A stretch of 64,000 bases of DNA from Novosphingobium sp. (GTDB lineage: Bacteria; Pseudomonadota; Alphaproteobacteria; Sphingomonadales; Sphingomonadaceae), in NCBI RefSeq assembly GCF_027486195.1, contig NZ_JAIXPP010000011.1, positions 58,756 through 122,755 on the forward strand, written 5' to 3'. The stretch's first letter is position 1; each line of letters starts with the position of its first letter. The notes beneath the pieces were generated by a model that saw nothing but the letters and a program-made list of their open reading frames with translations, did not search any database and was not told where the DNA came from. Position numbers and translations under genes: made by a program. Of the stretch, positions 59,744 through 64,000 are shown piece by piece.

Positions 59744-60637
59744 TTATGTTTCAGGATTGGACCAGCGCGCGAAGATTGCGGTGGGCAGGATGCGCCCGCT
59801 TTCACCTTCCTCGGCGAGCGCCAGTTCGCCGTGCTCGACTGTGCCCGGCAGCCCCGCCAGCGCCTCTGCCAGCAGCCCGCCAATAGCGAGCGAGGACATG
59901 CGCACGGCATAGACGGTGAGGAACAGGAACCGGCTCTGCGCATCCAGCAGCCGCGCGCAATCAGCGATCAGGGTCGGCAGGTTCTCCTCCAGCCGCCAGA
60001 CTTCGCCATCCGGCCCGCGCCCGAACTTGGGCGGATCGAGGATGATCCCGTCATAGCGCTTGCCGCGCCGCACCTCGCGCGCCGCGAACTTCGCCGCATC
60101 GTCGACGATCCAGCGGACGGGCCTGTCTTCCAGCCCCGCCGCCGCCGCATTGGCCCGCGCCTGCGCGACCGCCTTCTTCGAGGCATCGACATGCGTCACC
60201 GGCCCGAAGCGCGAGAGCGCCATGGTGCCGACGCCGGTATAGCCGAACATGTTGAGCGTGGACGCATCCAGACGGCCGTCCAGTTGCTCGCCCATCCAGT
60301 CCCACACCGGCGCCATATCGGGAAAGAAGCCGAGGTGGCGAAACGGCGTGCACTGCGCGGTAAAGCCGATCCCGCGCCAATCGAGCGGCCAGCCTTCGCG
60401 CGGCACCGGCTTGGCATACGTCCAGCGCCCGCCGCCGTCCTCGTCGGACCCCGGCACGAATTCGCCATGCGCATCCCACACCGCCACGCGCGGTGCCCAC
60501 AAGGCCTGCGGTTCCGGGCGGATGAAGCGATAGGGGCCGTAGCGTTCGAGCTTGCGCCCGTCGCCGCTGTCGATCAGGCCAAACTGGTCCCAGCCCGCCC
60601 CGACCATGAGCTTTGCCTGAAGATCGAGCTTGGCCAC
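59744..60637 (-). CDS. Class I SAM-dependent methyltransferase, RlmI/RlmK-like
   Basis: 297 residues. A short N-terminal domain (LERYGPYRFIRPEPQALW) is followed by the methyltransferase domain: HLGFFPDMAPVWDWM, LNMFGYTGVGTMALSRFGP (motif I), VTHVDASKKAVAQARANAAAAGL (motif II), DGIILDPPKFGRGPDGEVW (motif IV, DPPKF). The DPPxF motif is that of base-amino or C5-cytosine RNA methyltransferases, but the PUA domain of RlmI is not evident, so the target is open. GTG at 60637 starts one base after the thrC stop. Confidence 0.85.
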   Translation of the reverse strand: MAKLDLQAKLMVGAGWDQFGLIDSGDGRKLERYGPYRFIRPEPQALWAPRVAVWDAHGEFVPGSDEDGGGRWTYAKPVPREGWPLDWRGIGFTAQCTPFRHLGFFPDMAPVWDWMGEQLDGRLDASTLNMFGYTGVGTMALSRFGPVTHVDASKKAVAQARANAAAAGLEDRPVRWIVDDAAKFAAREVRRGKRYDGIILDPPKFGRGPDGEVWRLEENLPTLIADCARLLDAQSRFLFLTVYAVRMSSLAIGGLLAEALAGLPGTVEHGELALAEEGESGRILPTAIFARWSNPET

Positions 60638-60638
60638 C

Positions 60639-62045
60639 TCAGCCGGCTCGGGGCGTGGCGCGCTCGGCAATCCACGCGGCGACGGTGTCATAGTCGCCCG
60701 GCAGGCGCGTATAGGCCTCCTCGCGCTCGAACAGATCGCCCACCCGCCCGGGCAGCGATGGCCGCACGCCGGTTGCGCGCTCCACGGCATCGCCGAACTT
60801 GGCCGGATGTGCCGTCGCCAGCGTTACCACCGGAACATCGGCAGGAAGCCCGGCGGCCACCCGCGCGGCATGCAGCCCGATCGCGGTATGCGGATCGAGC
60901 ACTTCGTCGCAAGCCTCGTGCGCCCAGCGCATGGCCTTGGCCATTTCCACCTGATCCGCCCGCGCGCTGGTAAACAGCCCGGCCGCCGCCTGCCGCTGCG
61001 CATTGGTCAGCTGCATCGCCTTGGTCGTCTCGAACTGCTTCATCTGCGCCAGCAGAGCCGCGCCGTCGCGCCCGCCCGCATCGTAAAGCAGCCGTTCGAA
61101 GTTCGAGGAGACCTGGATATCCATCGAAGGGGCCGAGGTCGGCGTCACCGTCCCTGCAGAATAGTCGCCGTTCGACAGCGCGCGGTGGAGGATATCGTTG
61201 ATGTTGGTCGCGACTATCAGCCGTTCGATGGGGAGGCCCATCTGCGCGGCGACATAGCCTGCAAACACATCGCCGAAATTGCCGGTCGGCACGCTGAAAG
61301 CGGCCTTGCGCTGCGGCGCGCCAAGCTGCAGCGCGGCGGCGAAGTAGTAGACCACTTGCGCCATCAGCCGCGCCCAGTTGATCGAATTGACCGCCGCGAT
61401 GCCGAAGCGGCTGGTCATCGCATTGTCGTTGAACATGCGCTTCACCATCGCCTGCGCATCATCGAAGCTGCCGTCGATGGCGATGTTGTGCACGTTGGGC
61501 GCGAGCACCGTGGTCATCTGGCGGCGCTGCACATCGGAAACGCGGCCATGCGGGTGGATCATGAAGATATCCACTTTCGCGCGCCCCGCCACGGCATCGA
61601 TCGCCGCCGAGCCGGTATCGCCGGACGTCGCGCCGACGATGGTCAGGTGATCGTCGCGGCGCCCGAGGAATTCCTCGAAGAGCAGGCCGAGCAGTTGCAG
61701 TGCCACGTCCTTGAATGCCAGCGTCGGCCCGTGGAACAGCTCGAGCAGCCACTGCCGCTCATCCAGCTGCACAAGCGGGGTGACGGCCGCGTGGGCAAAC
61801 CGGCCATAGGCCTCGCGCGTCAGCTCCTGCAGTCGCTCGGGCGCAATGCAGTCGCCCACGAAGGGCTGCATGACCTTCGCGGCGAGCTCCGCGTAGGGCA
61901 GCCCGGCCATCGCGGCGATCTCGTCATGGGTGAACGTCGGCCAGCGCTCGGGCACGTAGAGCCCGCCGTCGGAGGCGAGGCCGGCGAGGGTCACGCCCTC
62001 GAAATCGAGCGAGGGCGCTTGGCCCCGGGTGCTGACGTACTTCAT
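60639..62045 (-). CDS. thrC: Threonine synthase
   Basis: 468 residues of the long (fungal/proteobacterial) threonine synthase class. MKYVSTRGQAPSLDFEGV opens the N-terminal domain; the PLP Lys is in GPTLAFKDVALQLLG (K112); LTIVGATSGDTGSAAIDAV binds the cofactor phosphate; and FSVPTGNFGDVFAGYVA contributes the tetraglycine-like loop. It converts O-phosphohomoserine to threonine. ATG 62045; longer open frame upstream contains the palindromic repeats and is not coding. The methyltransferase gene follows directly. Confidence 0.96.
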   Translation of the reverse strand: MKYVSTRGQAPSLDFEGVTLAGLASDGGLYVPERWPTFTHDEIAAMAGLPYAELAAKVMQPFVGDCIAPERLQELTREAYGRFAHAAVTPLVQLDERQWLLELFHGPTLAFKDVALQLLGLLFEEFLGRRDDHLTIVGATSGDTGSAAIDAVAGRAKVDIFMIHPHGRVSDVQRRQMTTVLAPNVHNIAIDGSFDDAQAMVKRMFNDNAMTSRFGIAAVNSINWARLMAQVVYYFAAALQLGAPQRKAAFSVPTGNFGDVFAGYVAAQMGLPIERLIVATNINDILHRALSNGDYSAGTVTPTSAPSMDIQVSSNFERLLYDAGGRDGAALLAQMKQFETTKAMQLTNAQRQAAAGLFTSARADQVEMAKAMRWAHEACDEVLDPHTAIGLHAARVAAGLPADVPVVTLATAHPAKFGDAVERATGVRPSLPGRVGDLFEREEAYTRLPGDYDTVAAWIAERATPRAG

Positions 62046-62141
62046 GGCCCCGCCGGTTAGCGGGCGGGGGCGCGGGGCGCAAGGATTTGGGGGTGGTGGG
62101 GCTGCGGATGCGGATTTGGCATCGTCCCGTTGGTCACGCCC

Positions 62142-62236
62142 CAACACTTCGTCATCCCCGCGAAGGCGGGGATCCAGAGCGGCTGCAGCACTTCCTCGCC
62201 CTAGATCCCCGCCTTCGCGGGGATGACGAAGGGTTG
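62142..62236. repeat. Palindromic intergenic repeat A
   Basis: Arms of 28 bases pair perfectly (62147-62174 with 62204-62231; core CATCCCCGCGAAGGCGGGGAT), extended by four more pairs after one mismatch, around a 29-base loop. Each arm itself holds a small palindrome (CCCCGCGAAGGCGGGG). It has the design of REP/BIME elements. From memory, the core occurs widely in alphaproteobacterial intergenic DNA. Confidence 0.9.
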
Positions 62237-62262
62237 AGGGGCGGTGAGGTTCTGAGACCCCT

Positions 62263-62335
62263 CCCGTTCGTGTCGAGCGAAGTCGAGACACCGCGCGCGG
62301 CGTATGGTGTCTCGACTTCGCTCGACACGAACGGG
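62263..62335. repeat. Palindromic intergenic repeat B
   Basis: Two perfect 30-base arms (62263-62292 and 62306-62335; core TTCGTGTCGAGCGAAGTCGA) with a 13-base loop. It ends five bases before the SURF1 stop codon and is unrelated in sequence to repeat A, 27 bases away. As RNA it would form a very stable stem at the 3' end of the cytochrome oxidase-related message. Confidence 0.92.
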
Positions 62336-62340
62336 TGTGA

Positions 62341-62907
62341 TCAGCTTCCGCGCATCCGCTTCCTGAGCGCCAGCGCATAGATCACCAGCGCCACGCCCGC
62401 GAAGAGGAACCACTGCACCGCATAGGCGAGATGGTTGTTGGGAATGTCCCTGGGATCAGGCCTCGCGTTGGCGTCTAGCCCGGCCACCGGCGGATCGGCC
62501 ACCAACCTTGGTCCGGGTGCGATCCAGCCCGTCACACGGCCGCCCTTCCAGACCGGCGTCGAAGGATCGCGCGACCAGCCTAGTACGACTGTTGCTGTCG
62601 AACCTTCCGGCGTCTGGCACTGCGCGGAATGCGCAAGGCCAGCTTCCCCCTTGGCATTGCGACCGGAGAGCGTCGTCATGCTGAGCACGATGTCGCAGTC
62701 AAGACGGCTGCGATGGTAATAGTTCATTTCGGCCAGCATCGGCGGAATGAGGAACGGCACTTCGCTGCCAGAGCTTTGCGCAGCCTGATACCGCGCCAGC
62801 ATCGCATCCTTCTGCCCCAGCCGGTCAAGCTGCCAGAGGCCGAGATGAACCATGTAGGCGACCGCCAGCAGCACAATCAGCGTCGGCACAATCGGAATAC
62901 GCTTCAC
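62341..62907 (-). CDS. SURF1 family protein (cytochrome oxidase assembly)
   Basis: 188 residues with membrane helices at both ends (PIVPTLIVLLAVAYMVHLGLWQLDRL and NHLAYAVQWFLFAGVALVIYALALRKR), the SURF1 topology, and NHLAYAVQWFLFA as the C-terminal signature. It is shorter than most SURF1 proteins (about 230-250) because the periplasmic middle part is reduced. Role: heme a handling during cytochrome aa3 oxidase assembly. GTG 62907 overlaps the stop of the DUF983 gene (GTGA). Located with ctaE as expected. Confidence 0.9.
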   Translation of the reverse strand: MKRIPIVPTLIVLLAVAYMVHLGLWQLDRLGQKDAMLARYQAAQSSGSEVPFLIPPMLAEMNYYHRSRLDCDIVLSMTTLSGRNAKGEAGLAHSAQCQTPEGSTATVVLGWSRDPSTPVWKGGRVTGWIAPGPRLVADPPVAGLDANARPDPRDIPNNHLAYAVQWFLFAGVALVIYALALRKRMRGS

Positions 62908-63278
62908 GCCAAAACTCCCGCCGCGCGCAGCCGCGCTATCAGCAAGGCCGCCTTCATCAGCCGCAGCGTGCCGAAGATCACGCCGGGCACCACCACCACG
63001 ATCAGCGCCAGCATCAGCCACAAAGGCGGGCGCACCAAATCATCGAGCTTCAACGCCCCCGCAATCAGCAGGAATGTCAGCGGCAGCAGCACGAAATAGA
63101 GCCCCCGCCCGCGCGGTTCATAATCCTCAAACACCAGACCGCAAGCCCGGCAGGACGGCGCAAAGGCTGCGGGCGCATCCCACAAGCTCCGCGCCCCGCA
63201 GCGGGGGCACAAACCGAAAAGGGCAGCGCGGGTAAGCCCGCCCTGCCCTTTCGTTGCTTGTTCGGTGCTGTCTGTCAC
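62904..63278 (-). CDS. DUF983 family membrane protein
   Basis: 124 residues. An N-terminal zinc-ribbon-like segment (LCPRCGARSLWD...PSCRACGLVF, four Cys in two CxxC pairs) is followed by two membrane helices (LYFVLLPLTFLLIAGALKL and LWLMLALIVVVVPGVIFGTL). DUF983 proteins are found between ctaE and SURF1 in many alphaproteobacteria; a role in oxidase assembly is presumed but not proven. The ATG at 63278 lies 10 bases after the ctaE stop. Confidence 0.9.
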   Translation of the reverse strand: MTDSTEQATKGQGGLTRAALFGLCPRCGARSLWDAPAAFAPSCRACGLVFEDYEPRGRGLYFVLLPLTFLLIAGALKLDDLVRPPLWLMLALIVVVVPGVIFGTLRLMKAALLIARLRAAGVLA

Positions 63279-63288
63279 CGGGAACCGA

Positions 63289-64000
63289 TCACTCGATCGG
63301 CGCGCCCCAGCCGCCCCAAACGTAGATGGCGACGAAGAGGAACAGCCACACCACGTCGACGAAGTGCCAGTACCACGCGGCCGCTTCGAAGCCGAAGTGC
63401 TGGCGCGGCGTGAAGTGGCCCTTGTAGGCGCGCGCCTGGCACACCGCGAGGAAGATGGTGCCGACGATCACGTGGAAGCCGTGGAAGCCGGTCGCCATGT
63501 AGAACGCCGAGCCATAGGTGTTCTCGCCGAAGGGGAACGGCGCGTGCATGTACTCGTAGGCCTGGATCGAGCTGAACAGCAGGCCGAGCGCGATGGTCGC
63601 CCACAGGCCGGTCTTGAGGCCTTCGCGGTTGCCGTGGATCAGTTCGTGGTGCGCCCAGGTCAGCGTCGTGCCCGAGCAGAGCAGGATCAGCGTGTTGAGC
63701 AGCGGCAGGTCGAAGGGGTTCATCACCGCTTCGATGCCCTTGGGCGGCCACTTGCCGCCGACCACTTCCACCAACTGGTTGGGGAACAGCGAGAAATCGA
63801 AGAAAGCCCAGAACCAGCCGACGAAGAACATCACTTCCGAAGCGATGAACAGGATCATGCCATAGCGCTGGTGCAGCTGCACGACCGGGGTGTGATCACC
63901 CGCATGCGCTTCCTTGATCACCTTGCCCCACCACGAGAACATCGTGAGCGCGACGCCGAACACGCCGAGCCACAGCGCGATCTTGCCGCCGGGCATGCCG
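63289..64000 (-). CDS. ctaE: Cytochrome c oxidase subunit III (5' end outside window)
   Basis: At least 235 residues are visible, with the true start beyond base 64000. Typical subunit III segments are QRYGMILFIASEVMFFVGWFWAFFDFSLFP (second and third helices), TTLTWAHHELIHGNREGLKTGL, ATGFHGFHVIVGTIFLAVCQ and WYWHFVDVVWLFLFVAIYVWGGWG at the C-terminus (given in order along the chain). The conserved Glu of ASEVMFF and HGFHV residues are intact. It is part of the aa3-type terminal oxidase in the inner membrane and heads the DUF983-SURF1 genes. Confidence 0.96.
   Translation of the reverse strand, partial: GMPGGKIALWLGVFGVALTMFSWWGKVIKEAHAGDHTPVVQLHQRYGMILFIASEVMFFVGWFWAFFDFSLFPNQLVEVVGGKWPPKGIEAVMNPFDLPLLNTLILLCSGTTLTWAHHELIHGNREGLKTGLWATIALGLLFSSIQAYEYMHAPFPFGENTYGSAFYMATGFHGFHVIVGTIFLAVCQARAYKGHFTPRQHFGFEAAAWYWHFVDVVWLFLFVAIYVWGGWGAPIE

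Noticed and set aside
1..64000. CRISPR array, prophage, integrative element or secretion system
   Set aside because: No regularly spaced repeats, integrase, capsid, toxin-antitoxin or transfer genes were found on either strand.

Overview
The window is a compact, GC-rich chromosomal segment from an alphaproteobacterium, most likely a member of the Sphingomonadales (Novosphingobium, Sphingomonas or Erythrobacter type). The pointers are a MucR regulator, a cysteine-poor alphaproteobacterial Fur, a plant-type glutamate-cysteine ligase, the gene orders miaB-phoH-ybeY-corC and mutY-dciA-dsbA-smc, the ctaE-DUF983-SURF1-thrC run, and intergenic palindromes of a style I associate with this order. This placement is inferred from gene content, not from a phylogeny. 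The large majority of the DNA codes for ordinary housekeeping proteins. I found no tRNA, rRNA, CRISPR array, insertion sequence, integrase or prophage.

Layout. 1-4.4 kb (minus): 5' end of a prolyl oligopeptidase, a GFA-family zinc protein coupled to a large M16 peptidase, and an FKBP isomerase. 4.5-9.7 kb (plus): Nfu iron-sulfur carrier, RutE-like reductase, tsaB-rimI, mucR, fur, a PlsC acyltransferase and a phospholipid-type methyltransferase. 9.7-12.4 kb (minus): a von Willebrand A lipoprotein and a royal-jelly/yellow-type beta-propeller, divergent from a TetR gene. 13.1-18.1 kb (plus): miaB, then phoH, an inserted secreted protein, ybeY and corC; a small basic His-rich secreted protein faces miaB. 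18.1-24.8 kb: a LysR regulator converging on arsH, a GNAT enzyme, cyclophilin, mgtE, a DUF1489 protein, a 397-base non-coding stretch with an AT-rich perfect palindrome, and a GH35 beta-galactosidase. 25.0-26.6 kb: a lone AT-rich AlbA_2/HATPase (Schlafen-like) gene, the one clear candidate for recent transfer. 26.7-30.7 kb (minus): mutY, serine hydrolase, nudC and FrnE-type DsbA, nearly all translationally coupled. 30.7-36.5 kb (plus): dciA, two DsbA-like thioredoxins, smc. 36.5-38.3 kb: an RlaP-type nucleotidyltransferase, then soxR divergent from a glyoxalase-fold gene whose promoter holds a near-consensus SoxR box.

38-50.9 kb: ubiA, rsmE, gshA, two tandem ABM-fold proteins, an ICMT-like membrane methyltransferase, bamB with a YfgM-like TPR protein, a GT4 glycosyltransferase with an alpha/beta hydrolase, selO and an orphan astD. 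51-55.2 kb: small lipoprotein, rarD, pyrC, ygfZ, TetR, GNAT. 55.4-56.2 kb: rplU-rpmA with a recognisable promoter and intrinsic terminator. 56.3-64 kb: a lipoprotein gene (plus), then a long minus-strand run of ctaE (cut by the window end), DUF983, short SURF1, two back-to-back palindromic repeats, thrC, an RNA-methyltransferase-like gene, and a pterin block (folB, FolM-like reductase, moaA, moaD, moaE).

Translational coupling is common (repeated ATGA or GTGA four-base overlaps), and several convergent gene pairs overlap at their 3' ends. I did not find a convincing, wholly new multi-gene system. The best leads are the SoxR-controlled VOC gene, the AT-rich AlbA_2/HATPase island, the unexplained secreted protein inside the phoH-ybeY operon, and the palindromic DNA upstream of the beta-galactosidase.
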